In this document: positions 44,142 through 52,553 of the stretch, in pieces
How the letters are laid out: each line of letters opens with the position of its first letter
How positions within the stretch are numbered: position 1 is the first letter of the stretch
Assembly: GCF_004197395.1 (NCBI RefSeq)
Contig: NZ_SELS01000057.1
Span: 1 to 53,262 of the forward strand
DNA from: Paraburkholderia sp. UYCP14C
GTDB taxonomy: Bacteria > Pseudomonadota > Gammaproteobacteria > Burkholderiales > Burkholderiaceae
Reading direction: 5' to 3'
Length of the DNA: 53,262 nt
Translations under genes and position numbers: made by a program
Notes under the pieces: model-generated
Seen by the model: the letters and a program-made list of their open reading frames with translations, nothing else
What the model was told of the DNA's origin: nothing
Databases searched by the model: none

Positions 44142-45290
44142 ATGAGCAAGAACGCAGTTGTTTCCGAGGACATGGCGAAGAAATTCGCTACCGAGAAGGA
44201 AACGGCATATACGCGCTGGATTGCCGAGCAAGGCCTGGACATCATCGACGGTCACTACATCCCGGACCTCCGTACGGTCGATCTGAAGGATTGGGCGCGT
44301 CGCGGCGGCAAGGGTGTTTACATCAACCACGAAGCGTCGCGCACGTCGAACGACTGCTACGTCTGCGAAATTCCGCCGGGCAAATCGCTCGCACCGCAGC
44401 GCCAGTTGTTCGAAGAAATGATCTACGTCCTGAGCGGCCGGGGATCGACTACCGTTCGCAACGAAGCAGGCGCGGAAGTCACGTTCGAATGGCAGGCGGG
44501 CGCCCTCTTCGCCATCCCGCTGAACTGCTGGCATACGCACTACAACACGTCTGGCAAGGATGCCGCGCGTTTCGTCGCGGTCACGAACGGCCCTCCCACG
44601 ATCAACGCGCTCGAAGACATCGATTTCATTTTCGGCACCGCGTACGATTTCAAGAACCGTTTCAACGGCGAGCCCGACTACTTCGCTAACGGCGGCGAAC
44701 AGAAGGGTCTGCTAATGGACACGAACTTCGTCGCTGACGCGGTGAACCTGCCGCTCATCAGTGCCGCTGAACGTGGTGCCGGCGGCGGTCACATCCGCTT
44801 CAACATGGCGCGCGGATCGCAGAATAGCCATATTTCGCAGTTCCCGACCTCGACGTACAAGAAAGCGCACTCGCACGGCCCAGGCGCGCACGTGATCATC
44901 ATGAGCGGTTCGGGCTACTCGATGATGTGGCGTGAAGGCGAAGAGCCGAAGCGCTACGACTGGCAAGCCGGTTCGCTGATCACGCCGGCCAACGGCGAGT
45001 TCCACCAGCACTTCAACACCAACCCGAATCCGTCGCGTTACCTCGCCCTCAAGCACGAAGTCGTATCGCAGCGCAATTCGCAAGGCGTGCCGAAGGCGTG
45101 GATTTCGCGTCGCATCGGCGGCTGCCAGATCGACTACGCGGACGAAAATCCCGTCATCCGTTCGACGTTCTCGGCGGAGCTGGAAAAGATCGGCCTCGCG
45201 ATGCAGATGGACGGCGCGTACGAGAAGGAACTCGAAACGCTGCCGCCGCTCGCAAGCCCTGTCGGTGAATCTCTGTCGTTGACCCGTTAA
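44142..45290 (+). CDS. Bicupin protein, paralogue of the 8259 gene
   Basis: A 382-residue two-cupin protein. The first domain (about 55-150) has no HxH (LAPQRQLFEEM) but keeps CWHTHYN at 129-135. The second (about 225-320) has HSH in YKKAHSHGPGA and HQH in GEFHQHFN, so a metal site like that of the 8259 protein. The shared FEWQAG motif and length indicate common descent. Each bicupin is linked to an EutA-like gene: adjacent at 9556, and divergent through operator 7 here. The reaction is unknown; ring cleavage is favoured. Confidence 0.75.
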   Translation: MSKNAVVSEDMAKKFATEKETAYTRWIAEQGLDIIDGHYIPDLRTVDLKDWARRGGKGVYINHEASRTSNDCYVCEIPPGKSLAPQRQLFEEMIYVLSGRGSTTVRNEAGAEVTFEWQAGALFAIPLNCWHTHYNTSGKDAARFVAVTNGPPTINALEDIDFIFGTAYDFKNRFNGEPDYFANGGEQKGLLMDTNFVADAVNLPLISAAERGAGGGHIRFNMARGSQNSHISQFPTSTYKKAHSHGPGAHVIIMSGSGYSMMWREGEEPKRYDWQAGSLITPANGEFHQHFNTNPNPSRYLALKHEVVSQRNSQGVPKAWISRRIGGCQIDYADENPVIRSTFSAELEKIGLAMQMDGAYEKELETLPPLASPVGESLSLTR

Positions 45291-45310
45291 ATCGCCACGG
45301 CTGAAAAGCT

Positions 45311-45333
45311 GGGTATGTCATTTCGACGTACCC
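45311..45333 (+). terminator. Hairpin after bicupin 2
   Basis: A 9-bp stem (GGGTATGTC / GACGTACCC, one G-U pair) with a 5-base loop, 20 bases after the bicupin stop and before the binding-protein gene. It mirrors the hairpin after bicupin 1. Confidence 0.5.
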
Positions 45334-45362
45334 GGCGATAACAAACACTTCGGAGAGAGGTG

Positions 45363-46424
45363 ATGAACAAGATGTTCCGCCTTGCAACAATCGCTGGGCT
45401 GCTCAGCGCCACGCTGACGTTCATCGGTTCCAGTCCGGCTCTCGCGGCCGGTTATGTATCGAGCGAACCCGTCGCACAATACAGCGGCGCGGATCGCATG
45501 CAAAAACTGGTCGCTGCGGCCAGGCAGGAAGGCAAACTGACGGTGTACTCGTCCCTGCCGCCCGATGATTTCGATCCGGTCATCAAGGCGTTCGAGCAGA
45601 AATACGGCGTACACGTCACTGTTTGGCGCGCAAGCGCTTCCGGCATTCTGCAACGCGCCATTTCGGAAGGCCGTGCCGGCCGCTACGAAGCCGACGTGTT
45701 CGAAACCAACGGCCCGCAGCTCGAAGCGATGTATCGTGAAAAGCTGTTGCAGCCGGTCAGCTCGCCCGTTCTGAAATCGCTGATTCCCGCCGCGATTCAG
45801 GACAACAACGCGTGGACGGCGACGCGCCTGAACGTGTTCACCGTCGCGTACAACACGAACCTGATCAAAAAGGCCGATCTTCCGAAGACGTACCAAGAAC
45901 TGCTCGAGCCGAAGTGGAAAGGCAAGCTCGGCGTGGAAGGCCAGGACTCGCTGCCGTGGTTCGCGCAAACCGTGCACAACCTCGGCGGTCAACCGGGTAT
46001 CGACCTGTTCAAGCAGATCGTTGCCAAAAACGGCGTGTCGGTGCGTCGCGGCCATACGCTCGTAGCGAATCTGGTCGCCTCGGGTGACGTGCCGATGGCT
46101 TTCGGCATCTACAACTACAAAGTCCAGTCCATGAAGGAGGCAGGTGCGCCTATCGACTGGTTCTCAATCGGACCGGCTATCACCCAGCCGAACGGCGTCG
46201 GCGTCGCGCACATGCTCAGGCATCCGAACGCAGCGGTCCTGTTCTATGACTTCCTGCTCACGGATGGTCAGGCCATGTATGCGGCACACGATATGGCCGT
46301 GACGAATACGACGGTCAAGCGCAAGCTGCCGGACGTGGCGATGCAGGTCATTTCGAACAAGGACATCATCGACAACCAGGCTAAAAACCAGGCGTTGTTC
46401 GATAGCGTGTTCAACGGCACGTAA
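45363..46424 (+). CDS. ABC binding protein, Fbp/FutA (family 1) type
   Basis: A 353-residue secreted protein. The signal peptide covers about residues 1-29 (ends SPALAA-G). The mature protein has KLTVYSSLPPDDFDPVIKAFEQKYGVHV, WRASASGILQRAISEG and WKGKLGVEGQDSLPWF, typical of iron-type family 1 binding proteins, many of which carry organic acids. ATG 45363 is used; a GTG lies one codon upstream, and GGAG precedes both. It is last in the operon with the permease and ATPase. A paralogue is at 51059. Confidence 0.85.
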   Translation: MNKMFRLATIAGLLSATLTFIGSSPALAAGYVSSEPVAQYSGADRMQKLVAAARQEGKLTVYSSLPPDDFDPVIKAFEQKYGVHVTVWRASASGILQRAISEGRAGRYEADVFETNGPQLEAMYREKLLQPVSSPVLKSLIPAAIQDNNAWTATRLNVFTVAYNTNLIKKADLPKTYQELLEPKWKGKLGVEGQDSLPWFAQTVHNLGGQPGIDLFKQIVAKNGVSVRRGHTLVANLVASGDVPMAFGIYNYKVQSMKEAGAPIDWFSIGPAITQPNGVGVAHMLRHPNAAVLFYDFLLTDGQAMYAAHDMAVTNTTVKRKLPDVAMQVISNKDIIDNQAKNQALFDSVFNGT

Positions 46425-46434
46425 TGAATGCCGG

Positions 46435-46454
46435 GGCGGGGAAGTTGCTCCGCC
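46435..46454. terminator. Possible hairpin after the binding-protein gene
   Basis: GGCGGGG / CTCCGCC with a six-base loop, 10 bases past the stop. No T tract. A weak call. The rest of 46425-46701 holds no gene. Confidence 0.35.
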
Positions 46455-46701
46455 TGTCTGATCCTCGCCTCGAATGGCAGTAGTTCTGTTTTGAGGCGAC
46501 ATGTTAGCGCTTTGAAGTCCGACCGGCATCCAGTCAGCGCCGCGTCACATCTCAAATGCAGTGCCGTAGTCATTCCCGTGCCGGCACAAATGGCATTTCT
46601 GTATTGGTTGTGCGATTTGTTTCGACAGACTACGGCTTGTTTGCATGCAAGGAACAGCCGGATATAGATCGGTTGTCATTTAAAGTCAGGATTGGAGACA
46701 C

Positions 46702-47853
46702 ATGAGAACAAAATTACTTCCGCTGATAGTCTTCCCCGCTCTCGTCGGCGTTGCACACGCTCAAAGCTCGGTGACGCTGTACGGCGTCATCAACCAAGGG
46801 GTCAACTACATTAACAATCAGGGTGGCGGTTCGGTCTTTGGCATGGTCAAAGGTCAAACCAACGGCAGCCGCTGGGGATTCCGTGGTGCAGAGGATCTTG
46901 GTGGCGGTATGAAGGCGGTGTTCGATCTGGAGAACGGTTTCGACGCATCGGCAGGCACGCTTTCGCAAGGTGGACGTCTCTTCGGCCGATCCGCATGGAT
47001 GGGTCTGCAAACGCCGTACGGCCGACTAACGATGGGCCGACAATACGACGCGATGCATGATGATGTGGGCGAGCCCCTGGGAGCAACGGGCATCTGGGCG
47101 TGGATCGGGAGCCACCAGGGCGATTTCGATAACCTGAACGCGAATTTCCGGTGGGACAGTTCGATTCGCTATATCTCGCCCACTTTCGCGGGTTTCAAAT
47201 TCGATGGGGTATTCGCACCGGGCGGGACGCCGGGTAACTTTGCGACAAATCGCCGGTATCAACTGGCTATGACCTACGCTTCGGGTCCTGTTCTCGGCGT
47301 GATTGCATACGAGAATATCAACAACCCTGCTGTCTCGGTCTACGACAGCACGGTAGGACCCGCTGATCCGAAATTCACGTCGCCGGGCAAATCGCCTTCA
47401 TTCAGTGGCTTTTTGTCGGCGAATTCACAGGAGATCTTCGCAGCAGGTATTGGCTACAGGTTCGGTACTGGCGGTCAGGTCAGTTTGATCTACACACGCA
47501 CGATCTTCAGCGACATGCTGAAGACTTCTACGACGCCTAATACCGGCTCGGCTACGCTCAGCAGCTATGAAGCCAACATCCGTTATCGCCTCGTGCCGAC
47601 GTTGATGGTCGCTGCTGCCTACGACTATACGACAGTGCGTGCGCCCGGCAGATCGGCACACTATCACCAGGTCATTGCGGGTCCGGATTACTTCCTGTCC
47701 AAGGCCACGGATATCCAGCTTGCCGGGGTCTGGCAGGAAGCTGCAGGTAAAGATTCGACCGGCAAGGCGGCGGTCGCAACAATCGGATCGCTCGGTGCCT
47801 CGACCACACCGACCCAGGTCGCAGTGAAGCTCACGCTGCGACATCGCTTCTAA
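46702..47853 (+). CDS. Outer-membrane trimeric porin
   Basis: A 383-residue Burkholderiales-type porin. A signal peptide ending AHA-Q (about residue 20) precedes SSVTLYGVINQGVNYINN; GSRWGFRGAEDLGGGMKAVFDLENGF and RSAWMGLQTPYGRLTMGRQYD are the porin hallmarks, and the protein ends in LRHRF with a C-terminal Phe for outer-membrane assembly. It lies behind the cupin/transport operon and is probably the specific entry channel for the pathway substrate. A hairpin with a 10-bp stem follows. Confidence 0.9.
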   Translation: MRTKLLPLIVFPALVGVAHAQSSVTLYGVINQGVNYINNQGGGSVFGMVKGQTNGSRWGFRGAEDLGGGMKAVFDLENGFDASAGTLSQGGRLFGRSAWMGLQTPYGRLTMGRQYDAMHDDVGEPLGATGIWAWIGSHQGDFDNLNANFRWDSSIRYISPTFAGFKFDGVFAPGGTPGNFATNRRYQLAMTYASGPVLGVIAYENINNPAVSVYDSTVGPADPKFTSPGKSPSFSGFLSANSQEIFAAGIGYRFGTGGQVSLIYTRTIFSDMLKTSTTPNTGSATLSSYEANIRYRLVPTLMVAAAYDYTTVRAPGRSAHYHQVIAGPDYFLSKATDIQLAGVWQEAAGKDSTGKAAVATIGSLGASTTPTQVAVKLTLRHRF

Positions 47854-47863
47854 GCAGCGGCGC

Positions 47864-47890
47864 GGGGGTTCGCATCAAGAGCGAACCCCC
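47864..47890. terminator. Hairpin after the porin gene
   Basis: A perfect 10-bp stem GGGGGTTCGC / GCGAACCCCC with a seven-base loop, 10 bases after the porin stop; no long T run. Downstream, one frame reads TFDRLAISSSTGLLRVATLTG to a stop at 48043, possibly the tail of a lost gene. Confidence 0.65.
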
Positions 47891-48047
47891 ACGCCCTTCC
47901 TTCAATGCTGCGGTTGCAGTTGAACCGTCCCGCACGGAAATCCGGACGTTCGATCGTCTCGCGATTTCTTCTTCGACCGGACTGCTGCGCGTCGCCACTC
48001 TCACGGGCGGTGCCATTCACATCACGAGCGATCTGCGCAAGTAAGCT

Positions 48048-48503
48048 ATGCCTGATTACCAGACCCCATCCGAAGTGCGTTACAGAATCCAGACTTCGAA
48101 TTCCTCGCCACGGCGCATTCGCGTGATCGCACTGACGGACAACGATCCAGAAGTCGCAAGCTGCCGCACTTATGCCGATGTGGAATTCTCGATGGCGAGC
48201 GATTTCGCTGCACTTTTGCAATGCTCGGATGCGGACGCCGACCTAAACCCTGAAGCGCTAGACGAATGGCTCGGTACGCCTGATACCGTCGTGATTGCGG
48301 GCCGTGAAGGTGACGATGCTCAAGCGATTGCGGTCGCGGCGAAGAGATACCGCATGAATGGCGTCACTGTGTCCGTCGTGATCAGCCCCTCCGGGAAGGC
48401 TTCTGGCAGCACGGCCGATACGCTGCGCCCTTACAGCACGATGATGGTTCTGCCGACCAACGCCGGTTATCTGGACGATCTGCTTTCCGCACTCGGCGCG
48501 TAG
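48048..48503 (+). CDS. Protein of unknown function upstream of MFS copy 2
   Basis: A 151-residue soluble protein with no recognised family. RIRVIALTDNDPEVASC, DTVVIAGREGDDAQAIAVAAKRY and TVSVVISPS look like alternating beta strands and helices of a Rossmann-like domain. It stops 10 bases before the MFS ATG, so the two are co-transcribed. The last roughly 30 bases of this gene also precede MFS copy 1, as a relic, which indicates that copy 1 was derived from this locus. Confidence 0.6.
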   Translation: MPDYQTPSEVRYRIQTSNSSPRRIRVIALTDNDPEVASCRTYADVEFSMASDFAALLQCSDADADLNPEALDEWLGTPDTVVIAGREGDDAQAIAVAAKRYRMNGVTVSVVISPSGKASGSTADTLRPYSTMMVLPTNAGYLDDLLSALGA

Positions 48504-49777
48504 CAAGGAGAATATGTTGAAACGCGACATTAATCGATGGTGGACGGTAGTCGGCGGTGCGATCTGTCTCTCTGTCGGTGCAGGTGTGTTGTCGGCATTC
48601 ATGTTCGGCATGTTTATCAAGGCGATCGCGGCCGAGAATCACTGGAGCCGCGCACAGGTGTCCCTCGGCCTGACTGTCTTCGAGTTTTCGATGGGACCGG
48701 GAACGATCCTTCTCGGTTCGCTCATCGACAAAATGGGGGTGCGTCGTCCTACCCTGCTATTTCTGATCCTGTTTGCGCTGTCCACGGCGCTCGTGGGTGT
48801 GTTGCCGGCATCTCCATGGATATTCGCACTGGCATTCCTTGCGGTCGGTCTGTTCGCGCCCAGCACGAACGCGCTGCCCTATGCGAAAGTCATTTGTGCC
48901 CGCTTCGATCATCAGCGTGGTCTGGCGCTCGGTTTGATGGTCGGCGGTACGGCAGTCGGCGCGATGTTCATGCCGCACTATGCGGGTTACCTGCTGATGC
49001 ACTTCGGATGGCGTGCCGGTTACTTCGGCGTCGCTGCGTTGATGGCCGTGTTTTCCGTTCCCGCGCTCTACTTTCTCGTCAAGATGCCGCCAGGCGTCGA
49101 CGAAGAGCTTGTGCGTAAAACCCATGCAGCGAGACACGAACTACCGTCGCTCTGGACACTTTTCCTCAACGATCACACGTTCCGTCTGTTGGGACTTTCA
49201 ATCATCTGTGTGTCCGGTGTGCTGCTCGCGTTGCTCTCTCAGCTCGTACCGATGATGACCGATCGCGGCGAGACGGTCATGGCTGCTGCAACGATGCTGT
49301 CGATCGCCGGTTCTACATCGGCGGTTGGCCGTCTGTTCGCTGGCTGGTTGATGGATCGGGTTCACGCGCCCTATTGTGCCGCGATGTCGTTCGCGCTCAC
49401 GCTTGTCGGTGTGCTCATTCTCGCCTCGGGTGCAACCTCTTATACAGCAATGATTGCTGCCGGACTGATCGGCATTTCGATCGGCGCGGAAGCAGACATC
49501 ATCACGTTCATCGTCAGCCGCTACTTCGACCTGCGCCTGTTTGGACGCGTCAGTGGTGCGATGTGGATGGCGTGGGGATGGGGCGCCGGCATCATGATCT
49601 TCGCATCCGGGCTCTCGTTCGACCTCACCCACTCCTACCGGATCGCCCTCTGGACGTTTTCAGTCTTTGTTTCGATCGCCGTGGTCTCGATCATGCGTCT
49701 CGGGCCATACGTGTATCCCGAACAACGTGACCCGAAGAAGCGTGCCCCACTCGCGGCGAGCACCTCAGCCTGATTCC
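48482..49777 (+). repeat. Duplicated 1.3-kb block, copy 2
   Basis: Partner of 32932-34226. It starts within the 3' end of the 151-residue gene and runs to just past the MFS stop. Similarity continues imperfectly through the terminator at 49802. Confidence 0.9.
48514..49773 (+). CDS. MFS transporter (OFA/monocarboxylate-like), copy 2
   Basis: A 419-residue MFS permease, identical to the product of 32963-34222. AGCAAGGAG precedes the ATG. Here it has an intact partner gene upstream, so this is the likely parental copy. Identity without silent differences points to very recent duplication or ongoing gene conversion. The substrate is probably a carboxylate of the pathway. Confidence 0.85.
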   Translation: MLKRDINRWWTVVGGAICLSVGAGVLSAFMFGMFIKAIAAENHWSRAQVSLGLTVFEFSMGPGTILLGSLIDKMGVRRPTLLFLILFALSTALVGVLPASPWIFALAFLAVGLFAPSTNALPYAKVICARFDHQRGLALGLMVGGTAVGAMFMPHYAGYLLMHFGWRAGYFGVAALMAVFSVPALYFLVKMPPGVDEELVRKTHAARHELPSLWTLFLNDHTFRLLGLSIICVSGVLLALLSQLVPMMTDRGETVMAAATMLSIAGSTSAVGRLFAGWLMDRVHAPYCAAMSFALTLVGVLILASGATSYTAMIAAGLIGISIGAEADIITFIVSRYFDLRLFGRVSGAMWMAWGWGAGIMIFASGLSFDLTHSYRIALWTFSVFVSIAVVSIMRLGPYVYPEQRDPKKRAPLAASTSA

Positions 49778-49801
49778 TGATACTTCTACTGGTGTTGTTT
49801 G

Positions 49802-49825
49802 GGGGTGCCTTTGGCGCCCCTTTTT
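49802..49825 (+). terminator. Intrinsic terminator after MFS copy 2
   Basis: GGGGTGCC / GGCGCCCC stem, TTT loop, then TTTTT. A better stem than the matching terminator of copy 1. A 15-base tandem repeat of GGGACGTTCAGAG lies just after, at about 49839-49866. Confidence 0.75.
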
Positions 49826-49879
49826 ATTTCCGATAAACGGGACGTTCAGAGCCGGGACGTTCAGAGTCGCTGACACAAG

Positions 49880-50447
49880 TCATCCACCAAGCATTGTTAC
49901 TACGCGACGTCGAGCAAGTCGATTCGAAGTGCAGAACATTTCGTATCTGACTACCTGTTCGAGCCATTCCGAACGGGGTTAACCCGATAAACCGCGAATC
50001 CTGATTGACATCAATATTAGCGGCAAGTAGATTTAATTCATCGAAACTGGTTCGCCGGTCCGCATAGCGGAACTGAAATTCCACGAATAAGATCATGGAG
50101 AGAAATGGTCGAATTCTGGTAGAGAATTGAAATCACGTAACAGTTGGGGCAATAAACAATAAATGCTCTATATCCCCGTGTATCGGCGAACTGAAATGGA
50201 AGCGCTGCACGACGAGGGTCTGCTGCTGGAACAATCGGGCTGCTTCTGGAGGAATTCCTCTTTCCATTAATGCATGGAGCTTTCCGACTGAACGAGCACG
50301 TGCAAATACCGGGCCGCCTCTCGTGGCCGATATCGGTGCGATTGCTCGGTGATGGCGATGTACAAAACGCCATGGAACGGCGTCGGTGTTTCGTATGACC
50401 AGGCGCGCGACGTCCCTCAAGCAATAGCGTATTCGGGTCCTACGCGG
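49880..50447. other. Gene-poor stretch
   Basis: About 570 bases without a convincing gene, and AT-richer than its neighbours. A minus-strand frame contains a weak ankyrin-like stretch (NIDVNQDSRFIGLTPFGMA), possibly a relic. A degenerate palindrome, GGTCCGCATAGCGGAAC, one base from the regulon motif, lies at 50057-50073 but fronts no clear gene. Confidence 0.4.
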
Positions 50448-50660
50448 TCAGTTCCGGCCGTACTTTTGCCGCTCAAGGACTGCCTGCGCTTGCTGCAGAT
50501 TCTCCGGATAGCTGTCCTCGGCCACACCGGGGTTGTAGCCCGCCGCTTCCAGTTGTTCAAGTTCTTTGATCACCTGGGCGCGCGTGACGGACTCGGCTGC
50601 ATGCGACACCATTGGGACGAGGATGAAAGCGGCGCAAAAAGCATTGATCAGGAGTTTCAT
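50448..50660 (-). CDS. Small secreted DUF4148-type protein 1
   Basis: A 70-residue protein with a signal peptide (MKLLINAFCAAFILVPMVSHA) and the DUF4148 core SVTRAQVIKELEQLEAAGYNP followed by YPENLQQAQ. This short family is typical of Burkholderiales and has no assigned function to my knowledge. It points away from the binding-protein gene at 51059. A relative lies at 52166. Confidence 0.85.
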   Translation of the reverse strand: MKLLINAFCAAFILVPMVSHAAESVTRAQVIKELEQLEAAGYNPGVAEDSYPENLQQAQAVLERQKYGRN

Positions 50661-51058
50661 GGTCCTACCTCTGAGGTGTAAACGTCGGACTTCTCAGATC
50701 AGCCTACAAATATTATAGACGGCCATAGGGAAATTACTAATTTACACATAGTGGGATTCAGCGTGCGTCAAATTGACGTGCGCCGTTTCCGAATTCGGGG
50801 AAGGAATTTCCGTTGTCAGATCGGACAACTTGAGGAAATGAGTGGGTGATTGAAGCGATCGGATTACGTCGCGCTTTCCTGCGAACGTATCCGCGCCCTC
50901 CTTCGATCATGCGTCCACCGAAAATCACGGGTTACGTGGATCAAAGCCCGCGCATAACCGAGCACGATTGGTCTGAATCAGTGATACGCGAGCATGCGTA
51001 AACGACCGTCCCGAATGCTGCCACATCCGGGGCGTCTTATTTCAAGCATGGAGACAGG
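50661..51058. other. Intergenic region upstream of the second binding-protein gene
   Basis: About 400 bases with no supportable coding frame and no GTTCC-N7-GGAAC site. It should hold divergent promoters for the DUF4148 gene and the binding-protein gene, but no clear promoter boxes are called. Confidence 0.4.
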
Positions 51059-52117
51059 ATGATTACCCGACGTACCATATTGAAAGCCAGTTTGGGCCTC
51101 GCATCGAGCGCGGCATTCGTGTCGTTCCCTGCCAGATCGACCGAGGTAATTTCGCCGAATCTTGCACTGGCCGACTATAGCGGATCGGATCGCGCAGCCC
51201 GGATTCTCGCAGCAGCAAAAAAAGAAGGGCAGGTGAATTTTTACACCACGATCGCGAAATCGGACCTCGAGCCGTTATTCAGTCCGTTTGAGAAAAAGTA
51301 CGGTGTCAAGGTCAACATCTGGCGCGCCGGCGATGCGCAAGTCGTGCAACGCGCCGTTTCAGAAGCGCGAGCCGGTCGCTATATGCCGGATAACGTGCAT
51401 GTCGGCTCTTCGTTCCTCGATAATCTGCGACAGGAGAACCTGTTACAGCCTGTCTCATCTCCCATGTTCGCAGACCTGGTTCCAGGATCGGTGCCCGAAC
51501 ATCGCATGTGGGCGCCTACTCTGCTGTCCGTCTGGGTTCAGTCTTACAATACGAACGCCATCAAAAAAGAAGATCTGCCCTCTTCCTTTGAGGATCTGCT
51601 GTTGCCCAAATGGAAGGGCAAACTCGGCATCGAGTCGAAGAGCGCCGACTGGTTTGCAACCGTTTGTCAGCAGATGAGTACCGAAAAAGGCATCGCCTTC
51701 TTCAAGGAATTGATTGCCACTAATGGCGTATCTGTCCGCAACGGTAACTCATTGCTGAACAATATGGTCGCCTCAGGCGAAGTACCGCTTGCGCTTGAGA
51801 CTTACAACTACATGCCTATGCAGGCGAAGCGCAAAAATGCACCTATCGACTGGTTTCTGTTGGAGCCAGCCGTTGCGCGAGCGAATGGCATTGCTCTGTT
51901 CAAACATGCACCGCATCCGGCCGCGGGCATGTTGCTCTACGATTACATGCTCTCGATGGACGCGCAAAACATTCTGGCGAATATGGACTACATCCCGACG
52001 CATCGGAATATCCCGTCACCGTTCCAGAACAGCCAGATAACGCCTGTCGATCCTGCGATGTCAGCGGCCGAGCGCAACAAATGGAATGACCTCTTTAACC
52101 ACCTGTTTCTGGGTTAG
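51059..52117 (+). CDS. ABC binding protein, Fbp/FutA type, solo paralogue
   Basis: A 352-residue secreted protein. The N-terminus MITRRTILKASLGLASSAAF resembles a twin-arginine signal. GQVNFYTTIAKSDLEPLFSPFEKKYGVKV, WRAGDAQVVQRAVSEARAGRY and WKGKLGIESKSADWF parallel the binding protein at 45363, with the LLQPVSSP segment shared. No permease or ATPase is adjacent, so it probably feeds the 39938-42806 transporter with a different ligand or affinity. Confidence 0.85.
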   Translation: MITRRTILKASLGLASSAAFVSFPARSTEVISPNLALADYSGSDRAARILAAAKKEGQVNFYTTIAKSDLEPLFSPFEKKYGVKVNIWRAGDAQVVQRAVSEARAGRYMPDNVHVGSSFLDNLRQENLLQPVSSPMFADLVPGSVPEHRMWAPTLLSVWVQSYNTNAIKKEDLPSSFEDLLLPKWKGKLGIESKSADWFATVCQQMSTEKGIAFFKELIATNGVSVRNGNSLLNNMVASGEVPLALETYNYMPMQAKRKNAPIDWFLLEPAVARANGIALFKHAPHPAAGMLLYDYMLSMDAQNILANMDYIPTHRNIPSPFQNSQITPVDPAMSAAERNKWNDLFNHLFLG

Positions 52118-52165
52118 AGCTCAAGTTCCTGAAAACAAGAAAACTGCCTGATTCAGGGCAGCTCT

Positions 52166-52438
52166 TCACTTTTCGCCCGACTGCGTCTTGCTGCTGGATT
52201 GCGATGCACCGACGGGATCCGAACCGTACGCAGTGTTAGCTTCGTTCTGTTGCGCCAGGATAGTCTGTGCGTGCTTCAGGTTCTGCGGGTAGTCGCTTTC
52301 ATCGGCAGGGTTGTAGCCTGCCTTTTCCAGTTGAATCAACTCCGCGCGTACCTGCGCGTGCGTAAGCGAGTCGGCAGCACGCGACAGCACCGGAGCGATA
52401 AGGACAACGGCGAAGGCCATTTTGATGAGCAAATTCAT
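52166..52438 (-). CDS. Small secreted DUF4148-type protein 2
   Basis: A 90-residue protein: signal peptide (MNLLIKMAFAVVLIAPVLSRA), DUF4148 core SLTHAQVRAELIQLEKAGYNP, YPQNLKHAQTILAQQ, then a polar Ser/Gly/Gln tail. Longer than the first copy. Its start lies 99 bases from the palindrome at 52537, so it may belong to the regulon. Confidence 0.85.
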   Translation of the reverse strand: MNLLIKMAFAVVLIAPVLSRAADSLTHAQVRAELIQLEKAGYNPADESDYPQNLKHAQTILAQQNEANTAYGSDPVGASQSSSKTQSGEK

Positions 52439-52536
52439 ATGAGATTTCTGTAGTGGTTCGTGGGTGCGCACAGGGGCAACCCGCGGAAACCATTATACGG
52501 GTTTTTACTTAAGCGGTGTTACTTATTTGGAAAGGC

Positions 52537-52553
52537 GTTCCTTCATGAGGAAC
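52537..52553. promoter_or_regulatory. Palindromic operator 8
   Basis: GTTCCTTCATGAGGAAC, a full match with a fully palindromic spacer core. It faces the DUF4148 gene on one side and a decayed transposase on the other, so it may serve that gene or be orphaned. Confidence 0.65.
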
